Source: Bolinopsis microptera
Lineage: Eukaryota > Ctenophora > Tentaculata > Lobata > Bolinopsidae
Assembly (NCBI RefSeq): GCF_026151205.1
Contig: NC_087081.1
Span: 434,001-498,000, forward strand
Reading direction: 5' to 3'
Length of the DNA stretch: 64,000 bases
Translations under genes and position numbers: made by a program
The notes under the pieces: generated by a model
The model's database searches: none
Told to the model about the DNA's origin: nothing
The model's input: the letters and a program-made list of their open reading frames with translations, nothing else
Part shown: piece after piece, positions 34,737 through 43,335 of the stretch
Layout: every line of letters starts with the position of its first letter
Numbering within the stretch: position 1 is the stretch's first letter

Positions 34737-36912
34737 TCACTGCACTGAGTGAGTCGCTACTGTTGTTCAAATCACAGTCCATATGAAATACATACTCATT
34801 AGGTAGTTGCGATGGTGGCACTTGAAACAGTTCGCCTTCACATGCCCTGTCTTCTTGCAGTTGCGATGGTGGCACTTGAAACAGTTCGCCTTCACATGCC
34901 CTGTCTTCTTGCAGTTGCAGTAATGGCACTTGAAACAGTTCTCCTTCACATGCCCTGTCTTCTTGCAGTTGCAGTAGTGGCACTTGAAACAGTTCTCCTT
35001 CACATGCCCTCAGTCCTGTCTTCTTGCAGTTGCAGTAGTGGCACTTGAAACAGTTCTCCTTCACATGCCCTGTCTTCTTGCAGTTGCAGTAGTGGCACTT
35101 GAAACAGTTCTCCTTCACATGCCCTGTCTTCTTGCAGTTGCAGTAGTGGCACTTGAAACAGTTCGCCTTCACATGCCCTGTCTTCTTGCAGTTGCAGTAG
35201 TGGCACTTGAAACAGTTCTCCTTCACATGCCCTGTCTTCTTGCAGTTGCAGTAGTGGCACTTGAAACAGTTCTCCTTCACATGCCCTGTCTTCTTGCAGT
35301 TGCAGTAGTGGCACTTGAAACAGTTCTCCTTCACATGCCCTGTCTTCTTGCAGTTGCAGTAGTGGCACTTGAAACAGTTCTCCTTCACATGCCCTGTCTT
35401 CTTGCAGTTGCAGTAGTGGCACTTGAAACAGTTCTCCTTCACATGCCCTGTCTTCTTGCAGTTGCAGTAGTGGCACTTGAAACAGTTCTCCTTCACATGC
35501 CCTGTCTTCTTGCAGTTGCAGTAGTGGCACTTGAAACAGTTCTCCTTCACATGCCCTGTCTTCTTGCAGTTGCAGTAGTGGCACTTGAAACAGTTCTCCT
35601 TCACATGCCCTGTCTTCTTGCAGTTGCAGTAGTGGCACTTGAAACAGTTCTCCTTCACATGCCCTGTCTTCTTGCAGTTGCAGTAGTGGCACTTGAAACA
35701 GTTCTCCTTCACATGCCCTGTCTTCTTGCAGTTGCAGTAGTGGCACTTGAAACAGTTCTCCTTCACATGCCCTGTCTTCTTGCAGTTGCAGTAGTGGCAC
35801 TTGAAACAGTTCTCCTTCACATGCCCTGTCTTCTTGCAATTGCAGTAGTGGCACTTGAAACAGTTCTCCTTCACATGCCCTGTCTTCTTGCAGTTGCAGT
35901 AGTGGCACTTGAAACAGTTCGCCTTCACATGCCCTGTCTTCTTGCAGTTGCAGTAGTGGCACTTGAAACAGTTCTCCTTCACATGCCCTGTCTTCTTGCA
36001 GTTGCAGTAGTGGCACTTGAAACAGTTCTCCTTCACATGCCCTGTCTTCTTGCAGTTGCAGTAGTGGCACTTGAAACAGTTCTCCTTCACATGCCCTGTC
36101 TTCTTGCAGTTGCAGTAGTGGCACTTGAAACAGTTCTCCTTCACATGCCCTGTCTTCTTGCAGTTGCAGTAGTGGCACTTGAAACAGTTCTCCTTCACAT
36201 GCCCTGTCTTCTTGCAGTTGCAGTAGTGGCACTTGAAACAGTTCTCCTTCACATGCCCTGTCTTCTTGCAGTTGCAGTAGTGGCACTTGAAACAGTTCTC
36301 CTTCACATGCCCTATCTTCTTGCAGTTGCAGTAGTGGCACTTGAAACAGTTCGCCTTCACATGCCTTGTCTTCTTGCAGTTGCAGTAGTGGCACTTGAAA
36401 CAGTTCTCCTTCACATGCCCTGTCTTCTTGCAGTTGCAGTAGTGGCACTTGAAACAGTTCGCCTTCACATGCCCTGTCTTCTTGCAGTTGCAGTAGTTCG
36501 CCTTCACATGCCCTGTCTTCTTGCAGTGGCACTTAAGTTGCCCTCTCAGCTTACATTTCGAACATTCCTGGCGTTGCGTAGAGTTTTGGGTATTTGTAGA
36601 GTATCTGGAAGGTGTACTAGGAGTAAACTTCTTCTTGTTAGGTCTCCTGAACAATGCATGAATACTGGAATCAGCCATCGTATGGGCTGCTGAGTCACTA
36701 GCCTCTCTTGCTAGCGCTTTTGTTAACGCTGGTGCTGACGTCTTGATCTGATCATCGTTGATTAAAGCTGCTTTGATCCGTTCAGATTTCAGTCCACAAA
36801 TAAAACGATCACGTACCATCCTATCATAGGAATCACCAAACTGACACTTTGAAGCCGATATCTTCACCCTAGGCATAAACAAAGTTATAGTATCTGACGT
36901 CTCCTGTCTCAA
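34690..36912 (-). pseudogene. Gag-like protein with giant zinc-knuckle array, copy A
   Basis: The N-terminal part (about 100 residues, RVKISASKCQFGDSYDRMVR wording) resembles the end of a Ty3-type capsid. Then comes ECSKCKLRGQLKCHCKKTGH and about 32 units of an 18-residue Cys/His repeat (CKKTGHVKENCFKCHYCN). Each unit offers C-x4-H-x4-C and C-x2-C, as in CCHC knuckles that bind nucleic acid. Near 35000 seven extra bases shift the frame; the intended last units and tail continue in the frame at 35003-34767. The 5' part of gag lies beyond an in-frame TAG at about 36913. Confidence 0.8.
34836..36530 (-). repeat. 54-bp coding minisatellite, about 32 units
   Basis: A tandem 54-bp unit (landmark CACATGCCCTGTCTTCTTGC on the plus strand) runs with almost no variation except Ala/Glu exchange (TTCGCC or TTCTCC). 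One 36-bp unit lies at the gag-proximal end, and one unit carries a 7-base insertion near 35000. Because 54 is divisible by three and the unit has no stops in several frames, long ORFs exist on both strands; only the Cys/His frame is meaningful. Confidence 0.95.
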
Positions 36913-37264
36913 CTAAGCAAGCTCGTACGATTCACTGATCGCGCAAGTAGTCGGAGCCAGGTTGTTGTACGATTTGGTAGTTGGTAACGCTGGAGCAATA
37001 TACGATTTCAACAGTCAGTAACTATCTGATCCTGATTATGGTTGATGGGCTAGACAGTGAAACACGCAAATGTAGTGTATACTTCGATTACATCATTAGC
37101 TACAATGGAATTAAGTTGGTTAGTTAAATTAGTACTAAGCAAACGAAGATCTAAAATGCCTCAAAAAATCGAGAATCAAATAACCTAAATAAAATACACG
37201 TGGTAAATGGAAATGAACTACACAAAAATATAGCTTCAAAAAAACGAATTAAAAACTAAGAACC
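36913..37264 (-). other. Leader between GIY-YIG ORF and gag, copy A
   Basis: Contains the 5' part of gag before the in-frame TAG (about 36913-37010; 24 bases shorter than in copy B) and a non-coding AT-rich part. No LTR or primer-binding site was recognised. Confidence 0.45.
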
Positions 37265-37897
37265 TTATCTTTCAACTTTGCATCTATTTAAACCCAAGCA
37301 ATTAGTTCTATACTTCTCAATATACCTAAATTCCTCCCTATTTAATCCCCTGGGGTTACATTCTTTCAAAATGGCAAATTTATAGTTGTCAATAGTAAAA
37401 ATGTCACTGTGATGTTCATAGGCATGAATCGAAATGGCTGATTTATTACGATCCTCTACTTTAAAACAAGCTCTGTGTCCATTGACACGTTTATGAAGGT
37501 TTTGCATTGTTTGCCCGAAATAAGTGTCTTCTACAACTATCTCATAACCTTCTTCCTTTATTAGATTACAAAGCTTACATTGGGCCACATAAATAACATT
37601 TTTAGATTTACAATTATATCTGATAGGAACTACTAGCTTCTGTCCATTAACTACAAATTCTTCCCCTGCCCGACACATATGCCTGCATGTTCGGCATCTT
37701 GGTGCATTGCATTTCTGAGTCCACTCTGAATTATTTTCTGCCGGTGTTCTGCAGATAGCACTGTTTCTCAGTACTCTTTTCTTTCTTTTTTTTGGTGCAG
37801 CATGTAAGACTTTAAATGACTTATCTTTAAGATTATTTAATACTCTTTGTATAAACATCAAAAGACTGCAACTGCGTAAAACATGAAAACATTGCAT
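37265..37897 (-). CDS. GIY-YIG endonuclease ORF, Penelope type, copy A
   Basis: 210 residues, intact frame. It begins with a basic stretch (KKRKKRVLR), then Cys-rich CNAPRCRTCRHMC, then the GIY-YIG core: VIYVAQCKLC (the GIY position), YFGQTMQNLHKRVNGH (YIG, Arg and His) and a downstream IEKYRTN. This order (Cys motif, then GIY-YIG) is that of the C-terminal endonuclease of Penelope-like elements, which nicks target DNA. The Penelope RT that should precede it is absent, so this is either a truncated Penelope remnant or a stand-alone captured nuclease. A second, frameshifted copy is at 48146-48743. Confidence 0.8.
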   Translation of the reverse strand: MQCFHVLRSCSLLMFIQRVLNNLKDKSFKVLHAAPKKRKKRVLRNSAICRTPAENNSEWTQKCNAPRCRTCRHMCRAGEEFVVNGQKLVVPIRYNCKSKNVIYVAQCKLCNLIKEEGYEIVVEDTYFGQTMQNLHKRVNGHRACFKVEDRNKSAISIHAYEHHSDIFTIDNYKFAILKECNPRGLNREEFRYIEKYRTNCLGLNRCKVER

Positions 37898-38186
37898 TAA
37901 TCTCTTAAGACTAATCCGTGTATAATTGATCGGATCTGCTCATTAATGATTGATCCTAAGTTAAACACTTCAATCGATCTTTTAGTTATTTCTAATAGAA
38001 GGGACTAATAGCTATTAGCGCCTATATATAAGGCGCAATATGAGTAATTGTATTGCGCAAGCGATTTTCAATCAAGCGTACTGAAAATCGAGTCTAAAAT
38101 CTATTATGATCTACAGTTTGTGAACAAAAACACAGAAACATGTTCTAAGAATCAATTAGTAGAGATAGTCTGGACTGATTTTTGAG
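37898..38186. other. Spacer upstream of GIY-YIG ORF, copy A
   Basis: AT-rich and shared with copy B (48744-49029). GCGCAATATGAGTAATTGTATTGCGC near 38031-38056 is a near-dyad that copy B has lost through a 12-base deletion. No gene. Confidence 0.45.
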
Positions 38187-38434
38187 ATAAGCCTTTACCT
38201 CCCCCTGAGTCTCCCCTATGAGGTCCCTTAGCTTTACCTCCCACTGAGTCCCCCCTATGAGGTCCCTTAGCTTTACCTCCCCCTGAGTCCCCCCTATAAG
38301 GTCCCTTAGCTTTACCTCCCCCTGAGTCCCCCCTATAAGGTCCCTTAGCTTTACCTCCCCCTGAGTCCCCCCTATAAGGTCCCTTAGCTTTACCTCCCCC
38401 TGAGTCCCCCCTATGAGGTCCCTTAGCTTTACTT
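38187..38434 (-). repeat. 39-bp minisatellite, copy A, about 6 units
   Basis: The 39-bp unit (landmarks CCCCTGAGTCCCCCCTAT, AGGTCCCTTAGCTTTACC) is repeated about six times. On the minus strand it reads as a 13-residue repeat, KAKGPYRGDSGGG, inside an open frame at 38463-38152. Copy B carries about 26 units. Whether it is translated is unknown. Confidence 0.9.
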
Positions 38435-38464
38435 ATAATAGTATCATAATAACATATAAACATA

Positions 38465-39060
38465 CTACATATATGTACTTCCTTTATTTCTATTTCTACC
38501 CTTTTCGTTAGGATCCAAATTATAGTCCAAAACTACGAATGTAGGAAGGTGACGACTTATATTACATCGTATAAGGCCGTTACAAATTATGTTAGATATA
38601 TTGTTAGTAAGTATATGATCAATACAGGTGCCATTTAAGCCTCCAAAATGAGTAGCACGTGAGATAATTGGCAAAAAGTTATTGCTAAACATGCAGTCTA
38701 AATATCCCCTAACAACACTAGAATTGGAGTTATATAGATTTACATTAAAGTCACCAAGAATTTGTGTCCCTTAAATGTGTTCAATTTACTTAAGATACTG
38801 CCAAACATATCGATAAATGAATCAAAGTTTCCACTTGGTGATCTATAACAATTAACAACTAGTAACTTTTCAGATTTAACTGTTATTTCAACACAAAGTG
38901 CTTCAAAATCAACGGTTGAATTTAAACAAAGCTCAAATTTTTGGTTAATATTATTAAATTTGTCACGCAAAAACGTTACCAAACCAGAACCTTTGTGTTT
39001 AAGCTTTCCATCCTCCTTCAATAATAGATTAAGTACAAATTTATTATAACCCGGTATGTA
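38465..39060 (-). pseudogene. LINE endonuclease fragment
   Basis: The frame at 39021-38740 shows KHKGSGLVTFL, FEALCVEI, VNCYRSPSG and GHKFLV. The frame at 38692-38465 shows TCIDHILTN and ISRHLPTF, the order of an APE endonuclease from CR1-type LINEs. The GDFN core between them is hit by a stop or frame change. No RT or ORF1 is attached. It lies in the 743-base spacer between the two copies of the Ty3-type composite. Confidence 0.75.
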
Positions 39061-39177
39061 GACTCGTGTTCTGTTATATTAGTTTCACAAAGGAAATATC
39101 CATCAGCTTAAAACGTCCATGGTGCACTAAAAATCAGTCAAAATTTGATCCGTGTACAACTCAAAATGTCTAGTATA

Positions 39178-40008
39178 CAGGTACTTGTGAAAGCATTTAA
39201 TCGACCTGCGACCACACGATACTCAAAGATCCGTCTCTGTGAGTCTTCTAGAAATAAATTCTATGGGTCTATCTACTCCGTTCTTGTGATATGACAGCAC
39301 CTAGTCCGTACGAACTAGCATCACAATCTACTCTAACTGGTAACTGTGGATCACATCGTGAGACATCAACCTCTCCTTGAGTTGGTCAAAAAATCTCTTC
39401 TCAACTTGATCGAACTTCCACTCGGCAGTCCTTAGCCGATTTGACGGTTATTAACTCGACATATCTTTCAGGAACCGGCTGTAGTACTGTACAACTCTCA
39501 GAAATGAAACTAGCTCTCCAACATTCTGTGGATATGCTGCCTTATATAGGGCCTTAACTTTATTTCTATAGGGTCTCACTCCTTCTTTACTGATCTCCTA
39601 ACCCATCACTTTATCTCTGAAGAAACTCTGATTTGTCCCAGATCTACGCTTGAAGAAGCCGCTCTTCTCTAGTCTGCTGATCACCTCCATCAACGTGTTA
39701 ACATGCTCTTCCGTAGTCGTCTCCGTAATTAAAATGTCATCTACACGAGAGGTAACGTGCTTCAGTCCTTTAAGGGTCCTGTTCATGACTGACTGGCAGA
39801 TCCCACTGACTGAGTTAATACAATAGGGTAGCACTAACGGTTTATAGAGACCTTGGTGAGTATTAATCGTTCCTAAGATCTGGTCACTCTCTCTTAGTAG
39901 AAGCGAGTTATAAGCCTGTTTAATGTCGATCCTGGAAAATTTGTTTCCAACAAAACAATCCTCGACTGAGGGTAAAGGGTAAATTCTCATATCTAAACTC
40001 GGATTCAC
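39178..40008 (-). pseudogene. Ty3-type RT and RNase H, copy B, broken
   Basis: RT at 40008-39598 (FSRIDIKQAYN, RVDDILIT in place of the usual Y-V-D-D context), then connection and RNase H remnants down to 39178. These have deletions relative to copy A at about 39235 and 39352. It ends at the same element position as copy A. Confidence 0.75.
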
Positions 40009-40620
40009 AGTGCGCTTATAGCTTTATAGTCACCACATAACCTCAAGGTCTTGCCATTCTTCCTCACAGCGACGACCGGTGAAGCCCAGGGGCTTGAGTC
40101 CACGGGAGCATAGTCTCCAACCTTAACTAATCTGTGTAGCTCCGCCCCGACTATCTCTCTCTGCATATATGCAACTGGTCTCGCTTTACAAAACTTAGGC
40201 TTAGCTTCAACCTTAAGATCAAGACAAGCCTCGTGATCCGTAACTTTACCCGTTCCTGGTTGGAACGAAGGATTTGATTTGAGCTTATCTATTAGTTTTT
40301 CTCTCATCTGCTCAAATGTCTCGACATGCTTCACTTCAACCAGACGGTTAAACCACTCTCGACCTAATAATACGTCCTGGATCCAATCTCTCCCTAACAG
40401 CGTCGGAAAGTTGGAGTCAACTACACGTAACGTGAGTTTATGCTCTTGGGTTTTAAATCTGACAAATACTGAGGTATTCATGGATTCAATCGACTGCCCG
40501 TTAGCTACAACCAGGTTACTACACTTAGCTAACTTACAACCTACAAGGTTCAAACGGTTTAACAAGTTTAAGCTCATACAAGAAATCTCGGAGCCTGTAT
40601 CGACTTCCATCTCGACACCT
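40005..40620 (-). CDS. Aspartic protease and RT N-terminus, copy B
   Basis: 201 codons in one frame. DTGSEIS is near the start (the catalytic Asp of retroelement proteases) and LLGRDWI about 70 residues later. Then comes the RT lead-in with VGDYAPVDSSPWASPVVAV and LRLCGDYK. The frame stops shortly after GDYK, as it does in copy A, so RT is in another frame. Parent polyprotein defective. Confidence 0.75.
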
Positions 40621-40734
40621 CTGCCAGCAGTTTAACATAATACTTGTTACCTTTCTTAAAGTGATCAACACTATTTACTGAACCAACGGACATTGACGAT
40701 TCACAACTACTACTTACATCAACAGACATTGAAC

Positions 40735-41480
40735 CTATTGCTGAACTAACAGGACCGGTAAAATCACTACAATTACCACAAATAAAACTGACCTCACTGC
40801 ACTGAGTGAGTCGCTACTGTTGTTCAAATCACAGTCCATATGAAATACATACTCATTAGGTAGTTGCGATGGTGGCACTTGAAACAGTTCGCCTTCACAT
40901 GCCCTGTCTTCTTGCAGTTGCAGTAGTTCACCTTCACATGCCCTGTCTTCTTGCAGTTGCGATGGTGGCACTTGAAACAGTTCGCCGTCACATGCCCTGT
41001 CTTCTTGCAGTTGCAGTAGTGGCACTTGAAACAGTTCGCCTTCACATGCCCTGTCTTCTTGCAGTTGCAGTAGTGGCACTTGAAACAGTTCGCCTTCACA
41101 TGCCCTGTCTTCTTGCAGTTGCAGTAGTTCGCCTTCACATGCCCTGTCTTCTTGCAGTTGCGATGGTGGCACTTGAAACAGTTCGCCTTCACATGCCCTG
41201 TCTTCTTGCAGTTGCAGTAGTTCGCCTTCACATGCCCTGTCTTCTTGCAGTTGCGATGGTGGCACTTGAAACAGTTCGCCTTCACATGCCCTGTCTTCTT
41301 GCAGTTGCAGTAGTGGCACTTGAAACAGTTCGCCTTCACATGCCCTGTCTTCTTGCGGTTGCAGTAGTTCGCCTTCACATGCCCTGTCTTCTTGCAGTGG
41401 CACTTAAGTTGCCCCCTCAGCTTACATTTCGAACATTCCTGGCGTTGCGTAGAGTTTCGGGTATTTGTAGAGTATCTGGA
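40735..41480 (-). pseudogene. Gag zinc-knuckle region, copy B (3' part)
   Basis: Carries about 11 knuckle units of 54 or 36 bp (CKKTGHVKANC wording, Cys/His frame open at 41378-40824) followed by a tail ending NYLMSMYFIWTVI. Gag is cut at 41481 by the insertion and resumes at 47458. Units vary more than in copy A and keep Ala where copy A mostly has Glu, so copy B is closer to the unexpanded state. Confidence 0.75.
40862..41400 (-). repeat. 54/36-bp coding minisatellite, about 11 units
   Basis: The CACATGCCCTGTC landmark recurs about 11 times with alternating 54- and 36-bp spacing. The 36-bp units lack the 18 bases that encode the C-F-K-C-type piece. This mixed structure contrasts with the homogeneous 54-bp array in copy A. 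Confidence 0.9.
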
Positions 41481-42072
41481 ACACAGTGGGCCACCATGCT
41501 ATACTAGAGGAAAAATTGAGTTCTTTTAAAAGTAATTAAGTAAGTTTTGTATTGCAGTAGAAAATCTTGGCTATTAGATGCAAAAAACCATGATTGAATT
41601 GATTAAATTTACGAAATTTTTTGACTGCCAATTTTTTCACTTTTGGCAGTCAAAATTGGCATAACCCATCATTTTATTTCTAAAATTGGCTTAAAACACC
41701 GTATATTGACTCCTAATTAAGGTGAAAGTACTCTTTTTGCTTCAATTCAAGCAAAAAACCATGTAATCATATCATTTAAGCTGAATTTTTGGCACGCACT
41801 CAATTTTAGGCCTCATTTTTGTCTAATTTTTGCTTAAATTTGGCCAAAAAAAGTTTGGATGCCTCAGGTTGCCCCACTAATGCATGGTACCATCTGAAAG
41901 CTCAGACGATTCTCTAAACAATGGTATAAGAACTGTTTTGGGGTTTTTTGGGGCTTTTTCAGAAAAAAATTCCAATATCGAATTATTACAAAGCAGTTGT
42001 TTAGTTTTTTTAAGAACTGACAATTTGTCATTTTGTCTTTCGGTCCTTGATCTTTGTAGCAGGGTGTTTAAC

Positions 42073-43335
42073 ATGGAAAAGATGGAGTTGGACCTGAAAA
42101 AGATGGAGGAACAATTGGAAAAGATAAACTGCAGTGCACTGAAGTTTAAAGGTAAGAAAGATGATAAAGATAATAAGATTAAGATAACTATTGAATCCGC
42201 GGCTAGTGGGGACCTTTTAGGTTCATTTTCCAAACCAGACATGCTTGTCGTTATCCAGGATATTTACACTTTCTCCAAAAATGCTCTTCAACTAACAAAA
42301 ACTGTTCTAGGAACAAAACAAGCCACAACTTCTACCAAACAGGAATCACCAGATTTCAAAGAAATTATAAAGACACAGCTCAAAGAGGTACTAGCAGAAG
42401 TACTCCCTACAATACTACCCGATTTATTGACTTCAGTGGTGGCAACACTACCCAAAGAAAAGAAGACTCAAGAAGAAACGAAGCTCGCAGAAAAACACAT
42501 TCTCACAGTGGAGAAAAAGACTGGGAGTTCTGAAGAACCCATTACAAAGGAGGATGAAAAGGAAATGAAAGGTTCCCTTAAAGTCAACCCAGTGAAGAAC
42601 TATACAGTGTCCGGAAATACTGCAACTTTCAAGTTTGTGACCAGGGATCAACTTCAGAAAGCTGAGACAGTATTTAAATCTCAAGATAAATACAAAGTAT
42701 CATCAAAATCCGAACCAGGAAAGAAGTTGGACCCCAAATTGTCTATTCGGAATATTCCCTCTGACATCACAAACAAGGAGACATTGCTAGAGAAACTTTT
42801 GGAAAAGAATGAAGTACTGAAGTCCTCTTCTGGAAAAGACGATGCAGTAAAAGTGGTTTTCTTCGATGAGATTGAGAAATCGGCTGTCATCCGTGTCACT
42901 GCAGCAATGCGTGAGTTAATCAGACAAAACAGAGACTATATACACATTGACCTCAGGGAACACCATGTCACAGACCGAATTCATGTCATTCAATGTTATC
43001 ATTGCCAGGAATTTGGTCACATGGCCAATTCCATGTACTGTAAAGCCAAAGATAAAGACCCAACATGTTTCTTCTGTGCAGGAAGCCACAAGTCGAAAGA
43101 TTGTAATAACAAGAGTGAAAATAATGTAAAAAAGATAAAGTGCTCTAACTGCGCCAAAAGTAGTAAACACTCGGAGAAGAACTCAGCAAAGACCCATAAA
43201 GCCTCTGATAACCTATGTCCCTCGTATGTAAGAGAACGGACTGGAATAATGAATAGGACAGCAGGATGTGAGAATGCAAAAAACTGGTACATACAGAAGA
43301 CAAAGGAGACCAAACTACGCCTAGGAAGAGTTTAA
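42073..43335 (+). CDS. LINE D ORF1, nucleic-acid-binding gag-like protein
   Basis: 420 residues from the ATG at 42073 (MEKMELDLKKMEEQLEKINC). The frame is open further upstream to 41884, but this Met starts a clear amphipathic, coiled-coil-like segment and follows the likely leader. A central Lys/Glu-rich region precedes three Cys/His knuckles near the C-terminus: CYHCQEFGHMANSMYC, CFFCAGSHKSKDC, and CSNC followed by a distant H and C. This is the usual ORF1 plan of Jockey/CR1-group LINEs; it packages the RNA. The last codons contain the slippery heptamer at 43278, before the TAA at 43333-43335. Confidence 0.85.
   Translation: MEKMELDLKKMEEQLEKINCSALKFKGKKDDKDNKIKITIESAASGDLLGSFSKPDMLVVIQDIYTFSKNALQLTKTVLGTKQATTSTKQESPDFKEIIKTQLKEVLAEVLPTILPDLLTSVVATLPKEKKTQEETKLAEKHILTVEKKTGSSEEPITKEDEKEMKGSLKVNPVKNYTVSGNTATFKFVTRDQLQKAETVFKSQDKYKVSSKSEPGKKLDPKLSIRNIPSDITNKETLLEKLLEKNEVLKSSSGKDDAVKVVFFDEIEKSAVIRVTAAMRELIRQNRDYIHIDLREHHVTDRIHVIQCYHCQEFGHMANSMYCKAKDKDPTCFFCAGSHKSKDCNNKSENNVKKIKCSNCAKSSKHSEKNSAKTHKASDNLCPSYVRERTGIMNRTAGCENAKNWYIQKTKETKLRLGRV

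Larger units (their letters stand above)
32096..38434 (-). mobile_element. Decayed Ty3-type composite, copy A
   Basis: Minus-strand order from high to low coordinate: 39-bp minisatellite, GIY-YIG ORF, gag with zinc-knuckle array, protease, reverse transcriptase, RNase H. It stops abruptly at 32096. Copy B (39178-50055) begins at the same base of the element and has the same order, so the whole unit was duplicated after it had already lost integrase. I found no long terminal repeats. Both copies share an in-frame TAG in gag just upstream of position 36912, so the source was already defective. Confidence 0.75.

Noticed and set aside
34836-36530. CRISPR-like array (regular 54-bp repeats, also the 39-bp repeats at 49030)
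   Set aside because: There are no unique spacers; whole units repeat head to tail, the context is animal and retroelement-derived, and the unit codes for Cys/His knuckles.
34984-36693. 569-codon plus-strand ORF and 510-codon second minus-strand ORF across the gag array
   Set aside because: They arise because the 54-bp unit has no stops in those frames. The translations are monotonous hydrophobic or acidic repeats without domain logic; only the Cys/His frame fits gag.
38152-38463. GDSGG in the 39-bp repeat product as a serine protease active site linked to the nearby protease gene
   Set aside because: The match is a five-residue coincidence in a Gly-rich repeat on the opposite strand, with no His or Asp motifs and no fold.
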